DNA from: Archegozetes longisetosus
Taxonomy: Eukaryota; Arthropoda; Arachnida; Sarcoptiformes; Trhypochthoniidae
Direction: 5' to 3'
Length of the DNA stretch: 64,000 bases
Assembly (NCBI GenBank): GCA_018873245.2
Contig: JAEMBT020000002.1
Location: forward strand, 11,840,001 to 11,904,000
Below are positions 55,248 to 64,000 of this stretch, piece by piece. Made by a program: the position numbers and the translations under genes. Each line of letters begins with the position of its first letter. Position 1 is the stretch's first letter. Below the pieces are notes generated by a model. It searched no databases, had not been told where the DNA came from, and saw only the letters and a program-made list of their open reading frames with translations.

Positions 55248-58200
55248 TCAATTGATAACCGATTTCTTGTTGATCTCATTGTTCTCCTTAACAAAATCAA
55301 CATCAGATAATAATCCATTGGTTTGAGCACTCTTCTTAGGAGAAGTACTGTCCGAACCATTCTTTTCTGCAGCCAATTCGCCTTTTAGGTTCTCAACATC
55401 TTGAGGACTAAATAAATGTTCAAGTTATAAGAAACAGTTAGACCTAACCCTAAATATTAGTGACTGATTACCTGAGTTGAACAAAAAGAATGCCGTTAAT
55501 AATGTTGAGCATGTCTAATACAGAGCTGACGGATGGAGGTTGTATTTGAATGGGAGGTATGACTGCAGCTGAGTTTCCTTTATATATCTCATTCATTTTC
55601 TTCTGAAGAACAACCGCCTGTTGCGTTAGGTGTCGCAAACATTCAGAACTTTCTTTAGTTTTATCGTGGTCTTCACCCAATTGTTGTTTGTAAATGGAAA
55701 AGGTTTCCTTTTCGTTTTGTAAGGCCCCGCGAAAGTCACCCATACACGATTGAGTTCGAGCCACCAAATGATAACTGACTGCTACTTTCAAGCTTTTACC
55801 ACCAAAATAACGCAAATTCAGTTTAAGCGCATTTTCCAGGAAACGAAGCGATAGATCATATTCTCCGACCGCGTGGAGTATCAGACCAATATTACTCTAC
55901 AAATGGATAGTTTGATAGTTTGGCCACTATTTAATTAGTATCAACTCACGTCTAGAATAGCCATTTCGGGATGATTTTCACCACATATAAGAGAAAGCAG
56001 ATAACGCGCACGATACAAAAACTTCAGTGCTGTAGACACTTGTGAGTTGGCGAAGCAGTATAGGGCTAAATGAGTCTGAAATACAAATTTTTCAATTAAT
56101 TCATTTCAAACATCATATATTCAATTCAGACAATCATCAAATTCTTATTGTTATCGTGTGCAATCAATTTAATGATTTATGTATGAGTATCGAATGCAAC
56201 CAAAGTATGAACTAATGCTCGAAACAATACAAAAATATCAATAGGCATAAAAAATTAGACTCACGTATTCTGTGATAGTGTAGGGATGGTCGATACCATT
56301 GACTTTCTCACTCATGAGAACAGCTTTCTGTTGGAAAGCAATGGCTTCCAAATGATCACCCATTATGTAATTAAGTCGAGCTAACATCCTCAAGCACTGA
56401 GCAATTTCTGGATGCATTGCGCCGTAAACATTGTTCAATAAGTTGAGCGCTTCACTTATCAACTCATATCCTTCTTTGAGATATCCCTCTTGAATCTTTC
56501 GTTGTCCAGTTGAATAAAAATTGTAAGCATCTGATGCTCGCGGATGTATGTGTTTGACAACAGGGAATATGTTCAAAATGTCATCTTCGGTAAAGGTGAC
56601 CCGATTTTTGTGATCAAAGTTATACTCGCGCAACAATATCTGAACACCAGTTCTGATACAAAACAAACGCAAAAGTGAGATTTTCTGTAAAGATAACAAT
56701 TCGACCGCACTGTCAATAGAATCTGCGTTCAAACTCCAGCCGTAATAGGTTTCGATTTCATTTCTAAGATTATTCCAAAATGATTTAGGAGTGAGGCTGA
56801 GCCATTCGTTGTTGTCTTGATAGCTGAGAAAACTTTGACGACTCTTTCGTTTACCTTTACGTCTGGCCTGACGTAGTTGAAGCTCATCGTTAGTTGAAGG
56901 CATAGGAAGTGTTGAACACGAGGAAAGAAAGCAATTCAAAAAGTGACTGATGGCTGCAGCCAAACTCATCATTTCGATTCCTTGTATATAAACCGTGAAA
57001 ATATGTTTGGCTGACCGGCAAATCAATTCACTCACAACAATACTCTGAAAAAATTGATCACATTACTAATTTGATTTGAGATTGACTTTTCTAAAAGATA
57101 GAAATTTTCTTACATAGAGATATTCGAGGGGCTTATGAGTGCTCAATAGTTCTGCTATTTTTCCTAAATATCTAATGTTGATGCCTCGACTATGAAGAGC
57201 TTCTGTCAGAGTTATGCCATCGAATGGAGTAGTCGTGTGTTCCAAAGAATCTCTTATCTAGAATTGAAAAGAAAAATATTTTATAAAGATATTGATGGAA
57301 ATAAGGAAATGTATACAAAGCCAGTTATTTGAACAGTCAGTAAAAATTCAGCAGCATCTTTAACAAGTTGGATTTGCTTTCTTAATGATTCGCCGTTCGG
57401 GTCGCTATGTTTAACTCCTGGAGAAAACACGTCGGGATTAAATCTTATGTCAAATTCATTATCTTTCAACGATCCCACTGATTGCGCAGCTTTCCTCACA
57501 ATCTCTTTAGTACTGTCAATGTCAGACTTTTCACCAGAAGTGTATGACTCAACTATTTTCTTGTAGTCTTCAGCTTCTTCGCCAGTCTTTATTTCTTGTC
57601 CATTTGCATGAAGTGTTTCCTCATTCTGGTTATTTTCGATTTGCTCAAAATCATTTTTGTCATTCTCATCTTTTGTTTCAATTGCTTTATTCTTGAGTTC
57701 TTGTTCTCTCAAATTTCTCAAACCGAGTTGTTGTAAATGGAAAGCAGCTAATTTAATGAACATCATATAACGAGCTTCAAAAAACGCGTCAACCAATTCT
57801 TGTCGAAGACAACACAACTTGTGTTTATGCTGTCGCGGGAATCCCATTGCTTGAACTTCCTTGCTGAGTTCTTCGCCTTCCAATACGAGAAAGTTAGGAT
57901 CGGGTGGAAAAGTTCTGAGCAGGTCCAGTATGTAGTGTCGGCCATCGTTTCCAATAATTCCCTTGCATTCAACGGAAGAGCAAATTTCAACTTCTTCATC
58001 TTTATCGTTGATTACTTTATGCGGCAAAATCTTGAGGACTTGACCAGCTTTGTTGAGAAGCTCCAAATACTTTGGATGCGTTACAACAGTCTTTCCGAAG
58101 TCAACTGAACCATAGACAACGGACTGTTCCTGTTCTCTCTCCAAAATTCCAGGTATTATGCTTTGAGCCGTAACACGATATCCCTTATAATCGATGACAG

Positions 58201-60048
58201 CAGTTCCGAGTGTATAAAGACCTTCAATATCGATTGCACTGTAAGCCTTAACGCCTTGCAAGTCATTGCAGGGTGCAGCAAATGCTGCCGCATCGCCGCC
58301 CAACTCTTTATAGTGATCGCGGACATCAAATCCCAGGCTGAAGAATATATTGTTCCAAATGAACATTTGCATTTTAGTTTCTTCTCCTGGATTTATTGCC
58401 ATCACATTTCCATCGATGACTGCCATAGCGCCTCGAGAAGCGGCCGCTACAAAATCACTGTGGACTTTAAAAATAGCCCTTTCCCTGAGTAGTCGTTCCG
58501 GAAGTGTTTTCCGCCTGAGCTCTCGAGTTGTTTGCAACTCCTCATTCCAATCTCTAGTCTGGCCAGGAATATGTTCTTCATAGCCGAGCTTAGAAGAGAA
58601 GGCATCTTCAGCACGAATGGAATCGATTGTATGTTCGAGATGGGGAGCAGTCCATGAATACATTTGATATGGAGTGGCGACGCGTTCGAACGGATGTCTT
58701 TGATGACGCTTACGCTGAATGGTTGCGAAATTGCGCTTGAATGTTGCACTAATTTGATTCAATAAATCTATGAGTGAATGATATACGACTTTAGGGTTAG
58801 CGGGTTTCGGGTTAAACTCTTCATCAGTTGATTGGTTAACATAAAAGCCACGTGTAGAAGAAGTGATATGATATCTCTTATCTTCAAGAGTATGGACATA
58901 TAAATACATTAAGTCTCCATGAAGTTTTCGTGTTCCGGGCGGAGGATTCCAACCGCTAGCGGTCAACACTTTGAGGGCTATTGGACCCTAAAGTTCATAA
59001 AGCAATACACTGAGTTTCACAGCGATTCAATTGAGTGATCGATCCCTTACTTTTTGTTCTTTAGCCTGAGGTTGAAGTGGAAGAAGCTGACGATCCCGGC
59101 AACCCGGCAGGATATAATCAGGAGGTGTACAGTCTATTGAATCTGGTCTCGAACCTTTCTTTTTCTCTTTAGGAGAAATCGAAAATTAGTCAATTCAAAT
59201 TGTTTATAGAATGTTGCATTAAGTATTAAGAACAAAGTCTCACCCAAATTGTCGGACTGAGCAATAGTATTGACAAATGAAAGAGAATTGCAATCAACTC
59301 CATTGAAAGCGTCCGACGGATCCAATGATTTGAGCAGATCTCGAACATGTCGCACATGAATTCTTGCTTCTCTTACAGTATATGGCTCTTCAACTACTTT
59401 AATAACTGATCCTTCTTTCAAGCCTTCAATGTTTTTGAGTTCAGCGAAATTGTCCAAGGTTACTCCATCCAATTGCAATGAGAAGCACGTTCGATGGCAC
59501 GTGTCTTCGCGATCCATAAGCAAGTGATGAATTTCTTGAACCAGTTCCATTGAACTCACCTATCATTCGATATTAAGATCAATTTAACTTAAATCAATAT
59601 ATTTTTACCAAAATAGTTAGGTCAAAGGTAATGCTGCACATACATACATTTGTGGCGTATTTTGATAAATCAAATAGCATTCATTACTAAAAGCTATTGT
59701 TTTCTGTTCTGATCCATACTAGAATTGTAGCAATTTTCATAATGAGATTACCTGAATTTCGAACGGTTCCAAGCCATTGGCAGCAATTTTGATATTAAAT
59801 CCAGTGTCGTGTATAAAAATAAATTCTTGATCCTGTTTCGCGTCTTCATCTTTTGATTGGTTTGCTTCGTTGCTATCTTCTTCTAAAGTTATGTTATCTG
59901 CACTTTTATAGTCATTGTTTAGTTCATTAAGTTTTTTCTCATTGATAATTGAAATATGTTTTGCTGAGCAATCATTAGGACTAGAAGAGGTTTCGTAGTC
60001 GATATCTTCTTCGATGTACCCATTAGTAGTGCCATTAATATTATTCAT
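55248..60048 (-). CDS. clu: Clueless/CLUH, mRNA-binding regulator of mitochondrial biogenesis
   Basis: Cytoplasmic protein that binds mRNAs of nuclear-encoded mitochondrial proteins and keeps mitochondria dispersed. Exons 5' to 3': 60048-59752, 59559-59244, 59166-59051, 58987-57317, 57257-57114, 57044-56265, 56075-55950, 55896-55472, 55407-55248; phases close to 1344 residues (human about 1309). The N-terminus is acidic and low complexity; a ubiquitin-like region with [17 protein letters not shown] follows, then TPPDYILPG and [20 protein letters not shown]. The Clu domain contains [38 protein letters not shown] and [20 protein letters not shown], all diagnostic. The C-terminal third is TPR-like ([39 protein letters not shown]). 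The donor at 57316 was chosen by phase because the frame stays open a little into the intron. Divergent from GLE1. Confidence 0.96.
59619..59631 (+). promoter_or_regulatory. DR1-type nuclear-receptor site in CLU intron 1
   Basis: AGGTCA-A-AGGTAA, a direct repeat of half-sites with one spacer base, the type bound by HNF4 and RXR/USP-class receptors. Function is inference. Confidence 0.3.
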
Positions 60049-61316
60049 CTCTAATCAGTTAAAGTTGAAATATCAATGAAAAAATCACAAATCAATAGTT
60101 TTTTAAATTAGGTCTTCCGTAGCAATAATCAGAAAACGTGCTTTTAATTATCGCTTCAGTAGATTATTGCTATTGAAATACCGGTTAAATTGTTACTAAT
60201 CTTTCAAATCATCGACTAATTCACTTACTAATTAACAATTACTTTAAATAATTCAAGTTTCTATCAAAAATTGTAATAGTCTTCAGTTTAGACTTAGGCT
60301 AAAGCAAGAGATAACTAGGACCAAACTCTAGTATTGTTCTGACCTCGTGATAGGTCATTTTATATATTGAATCTAATCTGAAGTCGTTCCCCAGTTTGAG
60401 AGACTTTAGACTATATTTTCCATAAGAAATACTCTGAAATGTGACGCATTTACATCTAATTATCTCTCAATTATTGGTTTAACGCAAATGACCTCAACTT
60501 ATGATAAGATAAACACAGATAAGCCAAAGATAATGATTCGAAACCTTTAATTGGCACAATTAGCATTAGCTTTAATGTTGGTTTTAGCCAAGCTAATCAC
60601 AATTCATTTCTAATTGCAATCAATCACTTATTTGTGTCTCAGTTGTAAAACTGAAAACTCCGTAACAAACAAATAACTTTCTATCAGATTTGGTCCATCG
60701 TGACCTGAAAGGTCACCAGAATAGCAGAGTTTGGTCCAGACTGTGACCTCTTGTATGTAGAATTAAGATAGAAAAAAAGTTTAGGCAAATCTTACCTGTT
60801 GTTCAAATATTTTATATCATTTGAATTGATAACGAATAGAAGGAAAAGAAAATTTTTAAATGTGTTCACGATTTAAATCTATATATTGTATAACGATGTA
60901 ATAAATGGTCTGTAAGTGCAGCACATGTTTCTTAACTTTAGAATATACCAATGAAGACGTAATTTATAACATTTTTTAAAACAGCTGAAAACGGCATTGG
61001 CTTACCAGTTAGCTGTCTTTCATTGGATTAATTGAAGTTCAAATTAACTGAAGGACAAATCAAAGTCAAGACCTTTGAGACTGTCATTTATAATAGTTTA
61101 GTACTACTACTACTACTAGTGCTCGTGTTGCGAAGAGACTGTTTAGCAACGTTACTATGCGTGAGGGACAGACTATTGTAATTTAGGCTTTTTATTACAT
61201 CATTCCACTTGAATATAATTGATTTATTCAAACTTTCTAATACGCATACATTTGAATGTATTTGATGAACGAACCACTAACGAAATGCTTTATCTGTTTG
61301 TTAAGTTTGTTACAAA
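60049..61316. promoter_or_regulatory. Divergent CLU / GLE1 upstream region
   Basis: 1.27 kb between the two divergent start codons, with no coding sequence. It contains the half-site cluster at 60318-60749 and must include both promoters. Confidence 0.45.
60318..60749. promoter_or_regulatory. Cluster of nuclear-receptor half-sites upstream of CLU and GLE1
   Basis: Six TGACCT/AGGTCA half-sites lie at 60340-60345, 60352-60357, 60489-60494, 60701-60706, 60710-60715 and 60744-60749. Two pairs are everted repeats, with spacers of 6 (60340-60357) and 3 (60701-60715); the second pair is a perfect 7-base inverted repeat. A TTTGGTCC element occurs three times (60318-60328 inverted, 60689-60697, 60730-60738). 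At this base composition roughly 0.15 half-site would be expected per 410 bases. Confidence 0.45.
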
Positions 61317-63537
61317 ATGAATGATAGCAATAAGGAATCCGAACATATTTTCATCGCTCTTAAGAATACATCTAAAGGAAGACTGAGCTATGACAGGAAC
61401 TGGAAGGAAGACGGAAGAACTCAAGTATTGGTCAATTGATGCGTTCATATATTCATTGCTTTAATATAATTGTTTTGAATTAATATTTAGGAAATCATAA
61501 GTGAAGTCAAACTCCAATTGTCTTCCATTACTATAAGCCCTAAAAGTTCGCAAAACAGTAAACAATTAAACAGTACTAATGACAGTAAAAATAAACATTC
61601 GGTTAAATATAAAGTGATTGAAAGTTTTAACGATAGTAATGACAGAAATGATAGAAACAAGCAAATTATTAATGACAGCAAATCTAATGATACAAGTGAT
61701 GAAAAGGGTCAAAATCAAATAAGAAGTTTAAGTGAAACAAACGAGACAACCAGTCAGTGGCTTTTACTTAATTATGAAAAGGAGAGACAGGAATCAGTCA
61801 GAACTAAAATCCAAAAACATGTTAAACAAATTGAGAATGTATTTAAGGAATATGACGAACAGGTAGAAGAAGAAATGCGTCTAATTAGGCAGAGGTACCT
61901 ATTGGCTTCAATCAAGAAAATAAATGCTTTCAATGAGGAATATGAGCAACTAAAAGAAACCATTCTTAATCGAAAAATCACTTTTCACGACAACTCAATC
62001 AACACTAGTTCTAAGCTAAAAGAAATAGAAAATAAACACCAGCTGTTACTTGAAGAACAAGAGAAGAAACAGCAGCAAATCAGACGACAACAGGTTTTGT
62101 CACTCAGGAGTGAAATCGATTCTATAGTTCAAAGTGTTATCGATTCGTCGAATAGTGTCGAAAAAGATTTGATAAATAGTGAGCTCTTCCATCCAGTTAA
62201 ACAAGAATTGCATTCGTTGATCAGTTTATTACAAAATATTGATATTTTACTGACAAAAACCAGTTTGACAGATCTTGATATTAGTAACGTTCAAAACTTG
62301 AAAATAACCGCAAATAACATGAAACTTAAAATAGATTCTGATTTAGAAAGAGTTAAGCAAAGTATTGAACAAAAACCTAACCAGTCGTCAAATATTATAG
62401 GTGACAGTTCGCCTAATGTTGCAGTCAAAAATATTAGTGTAATATCAGAGACAAATCAGAGCTCACCTAACGATTCATCCAACGCTTTATCTGAGTTTGG
62501 CGATCAAAAAGCCTTCAAAGAGTACTTAGATCTTCAAAAGATTTCAAACAACTTTGAGAATTCTTTCAAAAATTTTGTCACTGAAGCTAAATTTAAGCAA
62601 AAGAAGAATGATTTGCAATTATTTGTTAAAACAACAATCAATACGATATCATGTGAATCAGTAGATCATGTAAAAGACAAATTGAATCGTTTGACTTTAC
62701 TTTTCAATGAAAAGAATGTAGAATATGGTGGAAGACAAATTGGTTGCAGCAAAAAAGATGGTTCACTCAATTTCTGTATAAGTCTTGCGTCCAAAATGTT
62801 TATTGTAAGTTATTATTTGTACTAAATGATGAATGTCGTACCTAAAACCAATTTTTTATTAGAGTGTAAGCACGAAGCAAAAAGATATCGCTCTAACAAT
62901 GGCTCCAATAATAGTGCTTTTATGGTCACGTTTTCCAACTTTTGGAGAGATATTTTTAGCTCAAATACAAGAGAAATGTCCGTACATTGTTCCATACTAT
63001 CCTAAAAGAGAAAGCGATCAAAGCGAAACAGATCATTTGATAGCATGTGGTTATAATATAAATAAAGACGGAACCCAAGAAAGCGAAGAATCTTTTTTGA
63101 ATAGAATGCGGGCTTTAGTCAAACTCTATGCGGCTATAATTCAATCGAACGTTGAAAGTAATCATCCGCACGATCTGAATTATGGCTGGATGTGGATCGC
63201 AAGGCTGTTGAACTTAGAGCCCAGAACTGCAATCACTGCTGCCGTTTTAGAGGCATTTCTATCAACAACATCTCATAAATTTTATCGAGTATATCGTAAA
63301 CAATTCATTAAAATAATCAAATTTATTTCATCTGATTATATTCCCAAAATAGAAAATGTGTCTCAAAAGGCAACTAAAAGGCAATCTTTAGTTAAGCTTT
63401 CGATGTATATCAGCAATATTGAGAAAAAGTTAGAAAATAGAGTTACTTATAAGGAGTTAGAGCCTGAGGGAATACTTCCCGACTATTTTTTTCAATCGTC
63501 ATACAGTCATTCGTGGGGAACACACACTTTTCGTTAA
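61317..63537 (+). CDS. GLE1: GLE1, mRNA export factor and activator of the DEAD-box helicase DDX19/Dbp5
   Basis: Acts at the cytoplasmic face of the nuclear pore, where with inositol hexakisphosphate it stimulates the helicase that strips export proteins from mRNA. Exons 61317-61424, 61491-62804 and 62863-63537 give 698 residues, close to human length. The first 100 residues are Ser/Asn-rich; residues about 110-250 are a charged coiled coil (VEEEMRLIRQRYLLASIKKI, LEEQEKKQQQIRRQQ). The C-terminal GLE1 domain is clear: VVALFLARVP-type sequence (IIVLLWSRFPTFGEIFLAQI), QEKCPYIVPYYPKR, ESFLNRMRALVKLYAAIIQ, HPHDLNYGWMWIARLLNLEP and the terminal ILPDYFFQSSYSHSWGTHTF. AATAAA at 63574-63579 follows the stop by 36 bases. 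Confidence 0.94.
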
Positions 63538-63573
63538 GATAAATTTTATATCAAATCATGCTTTCATAAACTG

Positions 63574-63579
63574 AATAAA
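63574..63579 (+). terminator. Poly(A) signal of GLE1
   Basis: AATAAA 36 bases after the GLE1 stop codon. Confidence 0.6.
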
Positions 63580-63633
63580 AGTCAATTATTGATTGATTCG
63601 TGAGAAATAAGTCTGAAATGATTTGTATTACAA

Positions 63634-63639
63634 TTTATT
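63634..63639 (-). terminator. Candidate poly(A) signal of GCN1
   Basis: AATAAA on the minus strand (TTTATT on plus), about 68 bases past the GCN1 stop codon. Confidence 0.5.
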
Positions 63640-63706
63640 AAATATCAGTTTTCTCAAAAAAGAATATAAACAAATGTTTAAGATATTGAATTGTCTGATA
63701 TTGTTA

Positions 63707-64000
63707 TTAAATAAGTAAAGTATCGTCGAATTCTTCTTCTTTAGGCTCGTGTTGTTGTGCCGCCACTTTCTTGAGAGTTTTATTAATGCAGTCTTGTAAT
63801 GATTCGGTTGCACCTGGATCCAATGAACTCAAACAGCTTTGAACAACTTCATCGCCAGTTCTTATCTTCAAAAAGGCAATCAAAGCGTGTTCGGAGTTTG
63901 CCTTAACCATTGTATTCTTCTCTTTGGTTCCGTTTACGAGTAATGGCACCAAAGACTTGAACATAGTTGGGGGAAATATACCGTTAAATGACTTTGCGAT
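63707..64000 (-). CDS. GCN1: GCN1, C-terminal end (activator of the eIF2-alpha kinase GCN2)
   Basis: Only the last 97 codons are in the window; the frame is open to the edge at 64000. GCN1 is a giant HEAT-repeat protein that sits on stalled or collided ribosomes and activates GCN2 in the amino-acid starvation response. The visible end reads GTKEKNTMVKANSEHALIAF, KIRTGDEVVQSCLSSLDPG, LKKVAAQ and finally an acidic DDTLLI terminus, which matches the terminal HEAT repeat and acidic tail of the animal protein in order and spacing. The rest, including the GCN2-binding region, lies beyond the window. It converges on GLE1 with 169 bases between stop codons. Confidence 0.88.
   Translation of the reverse strand: MAKSFNGIFPPTMFKSLVPLLVNGTKEKNTMVKANSEHALIAFLKIRTGDEVVQSCLSSLDPGATESLQDCINKTLKKVAAQQHEPKEEEFDDTLLI

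Overview
This is nuclear DNA from an AT-rich animal genome, most likely an arthropod and probably an acariform mite. The evidence is that every recognisable gene is an animal orthologue cut by GT-AG introns, many only 45-90 bases long, and that one gene is a Dscam relative with a shortened domain order recalling the short Dscams described from chelicerates. The mite assignment is inference. I saw no bacterial, viral or transposon genes and no tRNA or rRNA.

Layout: 26-1889 (+) is the 3' part of PARN, a poly(A) ribonuclease. 8597-13399 (+) is a complete SERCA calcium pump in 12 exons, with a good candidate alternative last exon at 14761-14786. 16076-17121 (+) is IFT20. 17750-28110 (-) is the 3' part of a Dscam-like cell-surface receptor with large introns. 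About 28.1-43.6 kb is a gene-poor stretch with CT/GA microsatellites that should hold the missing 5' end of the Dscam-like gene.

From 43.6 kb to the end, genes are packed tightly: TMEM199/VMA12 (+), INO80E (-), NAA25 (+), METTL16 (+), MLH1 (+), CLU/clueless (-), GLE1 (+) and the C-terminus of GCN1 (-). Several pairs are convergent with tiny gaps (TMEM199/INO80E, GLE1/GCN1) or divergent with short shared upstream regions (INO80E/NAA25, CLU/GLE1).

Exon joins were worked out by hand from splice consensus, reading phase and remembered family sequences. In each model the phases close: SERCA 1033 codons, IFT20 132, TMEM199 210, INO80E 251, NAA25 986, METTL16 536, MLH1 684, CLU 1344, GLE1 698. Most genes are housekeeping: mRNA decay and export, U6 RNA methylation, translation control, N-terminal acetylation, mismatch repair, chromatin remodelling and V-ATPase assembly. 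They do not form one pathway. The points most worth following up are the two SERCA C-termini, the Dscam-like protein in which FN2 runs directly into an FN5-like domain, and a dense cluster of nuclear-receptor half-sites between CLU and GLE1.
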